Positions 34,071-44,931 of a stretch of 64,000 nucleotides of DNA are shown in pieces. The DNA is from Craterostigma plantagineum (taxonomy: Eukaryota > Streptophyta > Magnoliopsida > Lamiales > Linderniaceae), in assembly GCA_027422505.1 (NCBI GenBank), contig JAPQWV010001338.1, forward strand, positions 31,205-95,204, in the 5' to 3' direction. The position numbers and the translations under genes were made by a program. Each line of letters begins with the position of its first letter. Within the stretch, counting starts at the first letter, position 1. The notes under the pieces were generated by a model. It was not told the DNA's origin. It did not search any database and saw only the letters and a program-made list of their open reading frames with translations.

Positions 34071-37043
34071 TGTTGGGGTTGAGCGGTAATATTTAATTCC
34101 GGCCGTGATAGTTGTATTTGGACCTCGCGACAATTTATCGGGATATTAATTAAAGTCGTAATGACACCAAGAGAACACCGAGATTTTTACGTGGTTCGGC
34201 CAATACCGCCTACATTCACGGAGAGACAATAGTTTTACTATATTGAAGAATATTACACCGTACAAAATAACGCTCGTGTTTAAATCCAAAACCCCGAGAC
34301 CCCTTACCCACCCGGGTAATGTTTTTGTACCCACTCTCAACTACCCAGTAAAACTACACCCGCTCTCACCTTTATCCATCCGGACAAGATTTTTTTTTTC
34401 TTTTCTTTTTCCCTCTCATTTTTCTCTCACTTCACCCTCTCTCTCTCTTTCGTTGCTTGTATTTGGGGTGAGTTTTCACTTCATCACCACACGCCTTTAT
34501 ATAGGCATTTCTTGTAGCTAGTCCAAAAAAAAATTCGTCATTGCATGTGTCATAAGAACAGCTCTCCAATTTTACTTCTTTATTTTCCTTGTTGAAAAAT
34601 CAACAATTCTCCCCCTTTTCAACATATGCGTCTTCTTTAGAGAGCACTCCAGTGAACCCGAGAACGAGAGTAACCAGTTCGTAAATACCACGAACGTCCA
34701 TTGGCCTTCCTTGTAGCACCTACACATAATCCGAATCAAGAGTTCCAGTCCTACCCACTTGATTCTTTCAGCAGCCAATCTTATGTGCAGCTATGTCGAA
34801 CCGACTCGACCCGTCGATTCCCGAAGAGGGACTTCGATGCAACCCCTTCTCCAGCAGGACTTCCCTTTCTCACCATCGTCTGCCTTTATACCCCAAACCG
34901 TGTGCTATCCTTCTTTATTTTCCTTGTTGAAAAATCAACAATTCTCCCCCTTTTCAACATATGCGTCTTCTTTAGAGAGCACTCCAGTGAACCCGAGAAC
35001 GAGAGTAACCAGTTCGTAAATACCACGAACGTCCATTGGCCTTCCTTGTAGCACCTACACATAATCCGAATCAAGAGTTCCAGTCCTACCCACTTGATTC
35101 TTTCAGCAGCCAATCTTATGTGCAGCTATGTCGAACCGACTCGACCCGTCGATTCCCGAAGAGGGACTTCGATGTAACCCCTTCTCCAGCAGGACTTCCC
35201 TTTCTCACCATCGTCTGCCTTTATACCACGCGCGCGATTTTCGTGAACCCATCGAAGTCTGAGTATTATATACCATACTCACGTCCAGACGATACAAACC
35301 TTTGCACTCTTCTCCCTTTGGTAGGACCTTTTCCGCCATGTATTATTTTCTAGACTCCCCCTGCTATGAAAACCCCATAGCCCTGGAATCTGACTGGCTC
35401 AAGAATATTAAATTCTACGCAACTTTGAGACAACGCCATACCACCCAAAATGCGTACCGCTCCGACAACCATTTCGATTTTCCCGTTCCAACACATCGAA
35501 CAACACAACGATATCCATTGGCCCATGGAGATCGAAAAACCGTTCGCATTTTCCGAAACGCATCAAAATATTTTCTTGGAGCAAACCCGAATTTAATATC
35601 CTTCTTCCTGAGAACGAGCGCCATCATTAGAGACTGTGATAACGTCTCCAAGATAAACCGTGTGCTACCCGCATGTGGAATTTTCCTAGCCGCTTGTCCT
35701 TCTTCCTCCAAGTTGGACCGTTTCTCCTGATGTGTCCTGGCTCACCACATTTGTAGCATCACATGCCCTTTCCGCCACTTGGATTTGGACCTGCTACTAT
35801 CCCCAAATCCATTTGGCGTATCACCTTCCTCTATAATTCACTCTGAGAAATAGCCAACACCCAGCTATCACCAAAATTTGACCGCCTTCTCTTTTCATGC
35901 TCCAAAAGAGTTGACTCCACCATCCACTGTCTGCACCTTATTGAACCGGATGGTTGTGATCAAATTATCACCTGAATCAAAGCGAGGTAAGAAGTAACAG
36001 GGCCTTACTTCTTCCTCTCCGACACATCTTGACCCCAAATCTTTCGTAATTTACTTAGACTTTTTCTCGTCTCCCATCAAAGCTTATCACGCAGCTTTGA
36101 CAAACGAGCACACCTTCACTCTTTTCTGCCACAGAGTGAAACCTCCCGCACTAGCACATTGTCGCAATTTGCTGTCATCTGTCACTATTATCCTTGCAGA
36201 GATTCGACAGCCGGTCCAAATAGTACAGATCAGATATTTCGCAGGAAAGGCTAACGACCTGCCTCACAACACTATTGCCATAACTCGCCAAAACTCCACC
36301 GCCGCACAAGCTCCGTCCACACCGAGCATTCCATCAACGATAACCATCTTGTACCATCATTTCTTCAGCACAAGGCATCACCTCGTTGAACCTCGCTCTG
36401 ACACTGGCTCCCCTCGATTGATGTTCCCTTCTGATATCTTTTCTGATGTGGAAGATCAGACACAAGTGCAACCGCAGAGCATACTCAGAATACCAGTAGG
36501 GTTTGGCTCTGATACCACTTGTTGGGGTTGAGCGGTAATATTTAATTCCGGGCCAGTGGTAGTTGTATTTGGACCCCGCGACAATTTATCGGGATATTAT
36601 TTAAAGTCGTAATGACACCAAGAGAACACCGAGATTTTTACGTGGTTCGGCCAATACCGCCTACATCCACAGACAATAGTTTTACTATATTGAAGAATAT
36701 TACACCGAACAAAATAACGCTCCTGTTTAAACCCAAAACCCAGAGACCCCTTACCCACCCGGTAATGTTTTTGTACCCACTCTCAACTACCCAGTAAAAC
36801 TACACCCGCTCTCACCCTTATCCACCCAGACAAGATTTCCTTTTTTTTTTCTTTTCTTTTTCCCTCTCATTTTTCTCTCACTTCACCCTCTCTCTCTTTC
36901 GTTGCTCGTATTTGGGGTGAGTTTTTCACTTCATCACCACACGGCATTTCTTATAGCTATAGTCCAAAAAAAAATGGTCATTATGTGTCATAAGAACGGA
37001 TCTCCAATTTTACTTCTTTCTTTTCCTTGTTGAAAAATCAACA
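34071..37043 (-). mobile_element. Non-autonomous LTR retrotransposon with only a gag remnant (TR-GAG-like), minus orientation
   Basis: LTRs at 34071-34605 and 36520-37043 begin TGTTGGGGTTGAGCGG and end AAATCAACA. Flanks are CCTAG and CGTAG, a near-match target duplication. On the minus strand a tRNA-Met primer-binding site (TGGTATCAGAGC) abuts the right LTR, and a polypurine tract (AAAAGGGGGAGAA) abuts the left one, fixing the orientation. The 1.9-kb interior holds only gag-like pieces: FTLWQKRVK near the primer site and a zinc knuckle CYKCGEPGHIRRNG near 35740, whose last Cys is replaced. No protease, integrase or reverse transcriptase is seen. It lies in the OMT3 promoter, about 190 bp before the ATG. 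Confidence 0.75.
34575..35228. repeat. 335-bp tandem duplication across LTR end and interior of the gag-only element
   Basis: Two direct copies, 34575-34893 and 34910-35228 (319 bp each, period 335), differ at very few positions. Each starts in the last 30 bp of the LTR (cttctttattttccttg) and runs into the interior, so the element carries a second LTR-tail/polypurine-tract junction. Template switching during reverse transcription or unequal exchange could create this. Confidence 0.85.
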
Positions 37044-38218
37044 CGTAGTATATCATCATGTCAAAACTCAATGCAAAAAAGTCAATAATAGATCCCGGCC
37101 GTCACCATGATGAACACCATATAAGCACGTCTCTCTCTCTGCCTTCATATATAACCACACCTATCTAAATGAAATTATAAGCATAAACTGATACGAAAAA
37201 CAGCTATAATTTCTTGGTGTGATCGAAGAAATGTCGACTACGTACGATGGAGAACTACTACAAGCAATGAGCTCAGACGAGCTCCTTCAAGCCCAGGCTC
37301 ACGTATGGAACCATATATTTGCCTTCGAAAAATCCATGTGTCTGAAATCCGCGATAGAACTAAACATACCAGACATAATTCACAAACACGGCAAGCCAAT
37401 GTCGCTATCACTCTTATCCAAAACCCTAAAGCTCGACGCCTATAAATCCCAAAGCCTCAGTCGCATAATGCGCATGTTAGTACACTCCAAGTTCTTCACC
37501 GTAATAATCTCCCATGATGATGATGAAGAAGAAGAAGAAGCCTGCTATTCTCTTACAGCAGCTTCTCTCCTCCTCTTAAAAGACGAGCCCATGAGCATGT
37601 CTTCGCTTGCCGAGGTTGTCTTGGACCCTGTCCTAACCAAGCCATGGGAACAAGTGAGCGAATGGTTGCTCAATGGAGGAGATAATAATAAGGTTGTTGA
37701 CCGCCATTTGTCCCTATTTGAAACTGCGCATGGAGAAAACCTTTGGGAATCTGCTTCTCTAAAGATTCGAGGCTCACGCAGTTGTTTTATGATGCGATGG
37801 CTCGTGACTCGGCTCTTGTCAGTAGGGTTTTGGTTCGAAATTTCCGAAAGTATTTTGAAGGGATCGATTCTTTAGTTGATGTAGCAGGTGGCACAGGTAA
37901 TAATACTATAAATATTAGTTGGTTAAGTACTTGAAATTATATATAAAACCCTTAATTAACCTTTCTTTCTTTGCAGACCTTTTTTTATCATATTATAAAT
38001 ATATATTTCAAGTTATATTCTTTTCTTCTTTGAATTAACAAGGGGTGCTACTATATATATACACAGGTAATAGCGCGAAAGCAATCGCTGATTCTTTCCC
38101 AGGGGTGAGATGTACGGTTCTTGATCTTCCTCATGTTGTGGATGGTTTGAAGTATAATAATGAGAATTCTAACAATTGTAATAATAATGGAAATCTGAGT
38201 TATGTTCGAGGTAACATG

Positions 38219-38690
38219 TGTTAGGATATGCGGAAATCCCCGATAATTATTTTTGCCCGAAAAATGACGATAATAATAATAGAGACGAAAAATAAATTTG
38301 GACAGTGACACGAGATTTACGTGGTTCGGTCAGAATGACCTACGTCCACGGGCCGGAGGGTAGAACTTCTTTATTATGTGGAGAGATTACAAACACGTAC
38401 ACTGACGTGGTATAAAAGCAGCTACAACAATATAAGGAGTATGCTATAGAAAATAACCAGAGGAGAAGAAAATCTGATGTTGTGGTAATTTCTTCTGCAT
38501 CGTATCATGCCTATTTATAGGCTGAGCTAGACCATCGATTTGCAGTGGGAATTGCAGAAAATAAAATTTCTGCTCCTTTCTTTGAATACGGCGCCCCACA
38601 CATGAATAAAAATTTTTTCTTTCTCCAACTTTACTGCATACACGGCTTCTCATCTTTGAATGGTCAAAACCTACCAAAGTTCACCTAACA
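38219..38690 (-). repeat. 3' LTR of the OMT3 copia element
   Basis: 472 bp, TGTTAGGATATGCGG to GTTCACCTAACA. It contains a TATA-like tatttatagg segment on the plus strand. A nearly identical partner lies at 42783-43254. Confidence 0.93.
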
Positions 38691-38801
38691 AATCTCCACC
38701 TTGAGCTTTGGTACCGTAAATAGCTCCACCTTAATTAGTAACATCTTTTATCTCCTCCGACCGTAGCCCCGACGGGCTAGTTCACTAACTTGAAATACCA
38801 A

Positions 38802-41800
38802 TCAAGTCCAAGCATGCTTGAACTTGGAAACTGGAAGAGCCTTCGTATACAAATCTGCAGGATTATCCTTTGTGTTGATCTTCTTGATAAACACCTTCTT
38901 ATCTGCAATGATATCACGAATAAAATGATACTTAACATCAATATGTTTAGTCCTTTCGTGATACATCTGATCCTTAGTCAAATGAATTGCACTTTGACTA
39001 TCACAGAAAATAGTAATAACTCCCTGATTCTGAGTTAATTCGCTGAATAACCCTTTCAACCACAGAGCTTCTTTGATTCCGTCAGTAATCGCCATGTATT
39101 CTGCTTCAGTAGTAGATAACGCCACTACATGCTGTAGAGTTGCTTTCCAGCTAACTGCACAACCCCCAATACAAAACACATAACCAGTAAGAGATCGTCG
39201 TTTATCGAGATCACCTGCGTAGTCTGAATCGACGAAGCCACGAGAGTATCACTGTTTCTGCCAAACTCCAAACAAAAGCTTAGAGTACCCTTCAAGTATC
39301 TGAGAATCCACTTCACTGCTTGCCAGTGTTCTTTCCCTGGATTAGCCATATACCTGCTAACAACACTAACAGCCTGTGAAATATCAGGACGTGTACATAC
39401 CATTGCATACATAATACTGCCGACTGCACTCGAGTAAGGAACTCGTGCCATATACGCTTCTTCCTCATCTGATGATGGTGACTGAGCAGCGCTTAGCCTA
39501 GAATGGCTAGCTAGAGGAGTGCTGACTGGTTTGGCATCGCTCATGCCAAATCTCTCCAAAACCTTTCTGAGGTAACTTTCCTGGGTCAGGTGCAACTTAC
39601 CAGCTCCTCTATCACGTCTAATCTCCATACCAAGAATCTTCTTAGCTGCTCCTAAATCCTTCATTTCAAATTCACCATTCAATAAGGCCTTCAACTGGTG
39701 AATTTCTGCAAGATTCTTAGCCGCAATGAGCATGTCATCAACATATAACAATAGATAAATGAACGAACTGTCATTTAACTTCCGGAAGTAAACACAACTA
39801 TCATACTTGCTCCTGGAGAAACCATGACCCAACATGAAAGAATCAAAACGTTTATACCACTGTCTTGGAGACTGCTTTAATCCGTATAAGGATTTCTTCA
39901 ACAGGCAAACTTGGTCTTCCTTGCCTTCAACTATGAAGCCTTCAGGTTGCTTCATATAAATCTGTTCATCTAAATCTCCATGTAAGAACGCCGTCTTGAC
40001 GTCAAGCTGTTCTAACTCCAAATCATACATGGCAACGAATGCAAGCAATACACGAATAGAGCTATGTCTAACGACAGGTGAGAAAACATCATTAAAATCT
40101 ACACCTTGTACCTGACTATAGCCTTTCGCGACTAATCGTGCCTTATACCTTGCATCGTCAGAACCAGATAAACCTTCCTTTTTCTTGAAGACCCACTTAC
40201 ATCCGACTATTTTCTTTTTCTTCGGCGGCGGCACAAGAATCCACGTACCGTTCTTGTGCAGAGACTCCATTTCTTCATTCATCGCTACCAGCCACTTATC
40301 AGAATTATCATCGCTTATTGCCTCCGAATAGGTAGAAGGTTCGTCGCCTCCACCTGTTTCTTGCGCCACTGATAAAGCATACGAAACTAAATTTACGTAC
40401 CGCTGTGGTAGTCGAATCTCCCGTCTCTCCCTATCTCTGGCTATAGAATATTCCTGCTCGGTGCTTTCATCTTCAACAGGATCTGAATCAGGTTCTGGCT
40501 CGTCCTCTTGATCTGTTGAACTCGTAGCAGGATCATCTGAAGGATCTTTATTGATCTCGAGCTCCACCTCGCTGTGTACACTATCCTTCTTTTCTTGACT
40601 AAAAGGATTAGTAGACTCTTTTGAAGGATGTAACATAGAAGACTCGTCAAAAGTAACATCTCTGCTAATTATAAATTTGGGTGACTTGGGATCAGGATTA
40701 TATAGTCTATATCCTTTCACCCCTGAAGCGTAACCGAGGAAAATACATTTCTTAGCTCTAGGCTCTAACTTTCCCTCGTTTACGTGCATATAAGCTGCAC
40801 ACCCAAATATTCTTAAGTTTGAGTAATCAGCAGGAGTACCTGACCATACTTCCTCAGGAGTCTTGAAGTTGATTGGTGAACACGGTGAGCGGTTGACAAT
40901 ATAACATGCTGCGGCGATAGCTTCAGCCCAAAAATCATTTGTCAACCCAGCGTTGGAGATCATACATCGAGCTCTCTCTAAAAGCGTCCGGTTCATGCAC
41001 TCGGCAACACCATTTTGTTGAGGCGTCATTCGAACAGTGTGATGTCGAGCAATTCCTTCATTCTTGCAGAACTCATTGAACTCGCTTCCGCAAAATTCTA
41101 AGCCATTATCTGTCCGCAACCGCTTGATCTGTTTTCCTGTCTGCTTTTCAACCAAAGCCTTCCATTGTTTAAACGTTAGGAAAACATCACTTTTCTGCTT
41201 AAGAAAATAGACCCAGACTTTCCTTGAAAAATCATCAATGAAAGTCAACATATATCTTGCACCACCTTTGGACGGAACACGAGAAGGACCCCATACATCA
41301 GAATGAATATAGTCCAAAGTACCTTTCGTCCTGTGAACTGCTGGCGAATTGAAGCTGACTCGTTTCTGCTTCCCAAAAATACAGTGTTCGCAAAAGTCCA
41401 TCTTACCTGTACTTTGACCGCAAAGTAGGCCCCGCTTGCTCAAAATCGTCAAGCCTTTTTCTCCCATGTGTCCAAGACGCATATGCCATAATCTCGTGGT
41501 ATCAACCTCCGGGGATGTCGAAACTGCAGCGGAACCTGTAACAGTAGTTCCCTGCAAATATATAAATTTCCAGACCTGCAAGCTTTCATTACGACGAGGG
41601 CACCTCTGGCAATTTTCAAAACTCCACCTTCACCTGAGAACCTGCACCCTTGAGATTCAAGTGTGCCTAAAGAGACAAGATTTCTCTTCATATCTGGAAC
41701 ATGTCTGACTTCTGTGAGCGTTCGGATGATTCCGTCGAACATCTTGATCCTAACTGTGCCTTTACCAACAACTTTACACGGAACATCATTTCCATTAAGA

Positions 41801-42742
41801 CATATCCACCATCAAAATTTTCATATGTGGAAAAACAGTCCCGACTCCGACTTATGTGGTAAGAACAACCCGAATCTAAGATCCACTCATTATCAGACCT
41901 AACAATATTTGCAGTTGCTACAAAAATAGTTCCATCGCTCTCATCAGCAGCTAAACTAGCTTCGGCGGGTTTATTAAATTGCTGATTATTTTTCTCCTTA
42001 ATTTTTAATTTAAAACAATCAGCTTTAATGTGTCCCTTTTTCTTGCAAAAATTACAGACTTTATTTCTGTACCTGGATTTCGACCTTTCTTTAGATCTGC
42101 TGCTTTCAGCATCTCTACGCTCTGGTCTTCCCCGTGCAAACAGGCCTTCTGCCTGGCTACCACTTGATTCTCCCGTAATATCCCTGTCTATCTGTTCTTT
42201 CGATTGTAAAGCAGATTTGACACTAGAATACGATATCGTATCTTTCCCATAGATTATGGTGTCACGAAATGCTTTAAAGACGAAGGAGGGAACACAACAA
42301 TATTATGGCCTGATCTTCGTCCGTCACTTTTACTTCTACGTTCGCCAAATCAATAATGATAGAATCGAATTTATCGAGATGCGAGAGAATAGAAGTACCT
42401 TCCGTCATTTTCATACTGTATAGCTTCTGCTTTAAATAAAGCCGGTTCTCCTTTGTCTTCTTCATGTAGATAGCTTTTAAACGCATCCCACATACCCATG
42501 GCCGTCGTCTCCGTGGCAACTTCTTGTAAAACCTCGTAAGAGAGATTTAATATAATCGCCGATCTGGCTTTCTTGTCCAATTCATTAAATTGATCGTCCT
42601 TCATTTCGGTTGGTTTCTTCTTTGCGCCTTCAAGCGCCACCTCGCAACCGTCTTGAATGAGTATGGCCTCCATCTTGAGACTCCACATTGCAAAGTTGAC
42701 GTTTCTGTCGAACTTTTCAATTGACATTTTTGTTATCGTCAT
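38802..42742 (-). pseudogene. Copia gag-pol polyprotein with several frameshifts
   Basis: Reading on the minus strand from 42742: gag (MSIEKFDRNVNFAMWSLKME), CCHC knuckle (CNFCKKKGHIKADC near 42050), protease (WILDSGCSYH), then integrase. The integrase has a zinc motif ([16 protein letters not shown]) and catalytic D,D-35-E residues in [16 protein letters not shown] and QQNGVAE. The reverse transcriptase follows ([25 protein letters not shown]). RNase H (STTEAEYMA, CDSQSAIHLTKDQMYH) follows. The largest open stretch is 39125-41581. The frame changes at least in gag (about 42440), before integrase (about 41600) and in RNase H (about 39240). All expected domains are present in copia order. It looks recently active but not coding-competent as given. 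Confidence 0.9.
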
Positions 42743-42782
42743 GGTGGCTAAAAAATAAATCGGGTTGGCTCTGATACCAATT

Positions 42783-43254
42783 TGTTAGGATATGCGGAAA
42801 TCCCCGATAATTATTTTTGCCCGAAAAATGACGATAATAAATATAGAGACGAAAAAATAAATTTGGACAGTGACACGAGATTTACGTGGTTCGGTCAGAA
42901 TGACCTACGTCCACGGGCCGGAGGGTAGAACTTCTTTATTATGTGGAGAGATTACAAACACGTACACTGACGTGGTATAAAAGCAGCTACAACAATATAA
43001 GGAGTATGCTATAGAAAATAACCAGAGGAGAAGAAAATCTGATGTTGTGGTAATTTCTTCTGCATCGTATCATGCCTATTTATAGGCTGAGCTAGACCAT
43101 CGATTTGCAGTGGGAATTGCAGAAAATAAAATTTCTGCTCCTTTCTTTGAATACGGCGCCCCACACATGATAAAAATTTTTTCTTTCTCCAACTTTACTG
43201 CATACACGGCTTCTCATCTTTGAATGGTCAAAACCTACCAAAGTTCACCTAACA
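42783..43254 (-). repeat. 5' LTR of the OMT3 copia element
   Basis: 472 bp, same ends as its partner at 38219-38690. The tRNA-Met primer-binding site lies directly inside (left of it in window coordinates). Confidence 0.93.
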
Positions 43255-43534
43255 ACATGTTTGACTTAAAATACTGAAGAAATGCAAGGAATCGTTACTC
43301 ATCAACAATGGTGGACGATTAATAGTCATCGACATGGTAGTGGATAATAAAGATGGAGACACGATGGCTTATGAATCTCAGGTCAATTTTGACTTAGCTT
43401 TGATGAATTACGTCAATGGAAAGGAAAGGACAGAGAAAGAATGGGCAAAGCTTTTCTCCGACGCAGGTTTCGCAGATTATAACGTTGTTCTTGGCGCGTT
43501 TGGCTCGAGGTCCCTCATCGAAGTTTACCCTTAA

Positions 43535-43890
43535 GGGGCCTAAGGGAAATAAAAATTTGCTTTTTGATAAATAAATAAAAGCAATCCATCGCAATTAAAT
43601 AAAAGTAGTCTTCTTGTACGAGTTCGAATCGATGGATTGCTTAATTGAATGCTGTTTTTCTTACAAGGGGGTCGTATTCTGTAACGTGTTTTAAGAATTT
43701 TGATTGAAGAAATCATTTCAAGAAAATGTAGTTAACATATAATCGTTGACAGTCAATAGTGGCTAATAGCAGTTTAGCTGAACATTGCCACATTTTTATT
43801 AAGTGTTCGTTGGAAAGGCAAATAGCACACAACAAACAATAAAGACAACATAAACAGATATAATAACGATTACATTAGAACAAGTCATCA
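43535..43890. other. OMT3 3' flank and start of the SOT-LEA duplication unit
   Basis: OMT-type 3' flank to about 43730, then the left edge of the duplicated unit (acatataatcgttgacagtc near 43738). The same phrase recurs near 50019 and 50637. Confidence 0.55.
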
Positions 43891-44931
43891 TCAAAGTCCT
43901 GGGAATTCAATCGTCAAGCCAGATCCTTGTAGCTTGCTCTTCATCACATCTTTCATGCGCTGAGCCGTTTCCTTGCTAAGGTAATTACTCCAATCTCCAA
44001 CTTCACCCTTTCTAAAGAACGAACTCTTCTTCATCGGCAGGATACCAGTAACCCCTTCTCTGTTCGCTTCCTTCAGATTCCCAAAGCTGCAAAGCTTCCA
44101 TATCTTCTCCACCATCAAGTCCCTCTCCACTTCTTCCGCCGAAAAGGGGAACCCCATGAACTCAGCAATCTTTATGATGTTTTCATTTTCGTCTCGCTTC
44201 AAATCCTCGTACTTGAGGACAGCACTCTATCGGGGTTCTTTTTGTGGGCTTCCCAGTAGCTTAAAATGTGTTCCCAAGACGGCCCGAAAAGATCTATCCC
44301 TCGGCCAAACTCGTCCAAAGAATCCTCCGCAAAAAGGGCCTCGGCGTCCCTATTCGCACGTCCGTTTTCGAAGATGAAATGCCTTTCAGAGACGAAACGG
44401 TCCATAGGGTTTCTGCATATGTAGATGATCTTGCAAGGAGACTCGTGGACGGTGCTAGGTAGGGCGTCGTAAGAGAGGTGGGTTGAGAATATTCTCGGGC
44501 TAGGGATGGATTCAAGATTAGGGTTTTCTTGCAACATGTAGAGAGACAGCTCAAGACTTTGTAAGAGGTCGTGAGGTTCGAAGTGAAGAGAGGGTGGTTA
44601 TTGGTTTCTTGATTATTGGGAGGATGAACGCTTCTGTTTGCTATGGAGTACGTGAGAGATTTCAGCCACGTCGTGCCTGATTTAGCATGCTCGAAAGTAT
44701 TACATCGGTGTTTCTTGGCTTGAAGTGCCTCTCAATGCGGAGTATTCGCTTGAGCCACTTGGGTCGATACCAAAACCCTTTGTATTTGACGATAGTGTTT
44801 CCATCCCAGTACGTTGCTTGCTCAAGTGTTGTGAGTAGCCTTTGGTCCACTTCTTCTTCTTCTTCGTCCATTGGATTATCTTCTTCAGCAGATTTCTTCA
44901 ACTGATCATCGTCATATTTCTGATCCTCCAT
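43891..44931 (-). pseudogene. Cytosolic sulfotransferase SOT1 (frameshifted; gene or pseudogene)
   Basis: Plant cytosolic sulfotransferase: transfers sulfate from PAPS to small acceptors such as flavonoids, hormones or glucosinolate precursors. Intronless, from MEDQKYDDDQLKK to TIEFPGL. N-terminal FWYRPKWLKRILRIERHFKP; PAPS 5'-phosphosulfate loop KSGTTWLKSLTYSIANRS; THLSYDALPSTVHESPCKII; 3'-phosphate site YICRNPMDRFVSERHFIFEN; GPSWEHILSYWEAHKKNPDR; VLFLKYEDLK-type segment; C-terminal GVTGILPMKKSSFFRKGEVG then DWSNYLS. The frame changes near 44690 (before the PAPS loop), near 44580 (before EPHDLLQSLELS) and near 44220 (before KYEDLKRDENEN). All motifs survive, so this may be a working gene with assembly indels or a young pseudogene. 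Acceptor unknown. Confidence 0.75.

Larger units (their letters stand above)
38219..43254 (-). mobile_element. Ty1/copia LTR retrotransposon inserted in OMT3 (full-length, minus orientation)
   Basis: A 5,036-bp element with target duplication ACATG (38214-38218 and 43255-43259). LTRs are 38219-38690 and 42783-43254, both 472 bp and nearly identical, bounded by TGTTAGG/CCTAACA. The right LTR is the 5' LTR: on the minus strand it is followed by a tRNA-Met primer-binding site (TGGTATCAGAGC). The purine tract AAGGTGGAGATT stands next to the left LTR. The interior codes gag and pol. LTR differences are few and mostly single-base indels, so the insertion is recent. Confidence 0.95.
37231..43534 (+). 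pseudogene. O-methyltransferase OMT3, frameshifted and split by a copia insertion
   Basis: Third copy of the array, more diverged (MSTTYDGELLQAMSSDELLQ). Exon 1 37231-37896; exon 2 starts 38067 and is interrupted at 38218; the 3' part resumes at 43255. Three lesions. First, after ENLWESA near 37757 one base is missing relative to OMT1, shifting frame before FSKDSRLTQLFYDAMARDSA. Second, a 5.0-kb copia element is inserted antisense in exon 2 with target duplication ACATG. Third, right after the insertion the coding sequence jumps from NMF to LKILKKCKES, so the end of exon 2, intron 2 and the start of exon 3, including catalytic-His VLHDWDDEAC, are gone. The SAM-loop first Gly is Ala (VDVAGGTG). 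It ends RSLIEVYP like the others. It cannot encode an active enzyme. Confidence 0.9.

Noticed and set aside
35415..36531. Frames in the interior of the gag-only LTR element, considered as host genes
   Set aside because: They lie between LTRs with primer-binding site and polypurine tract; the only protein-like signal is gag remnants.
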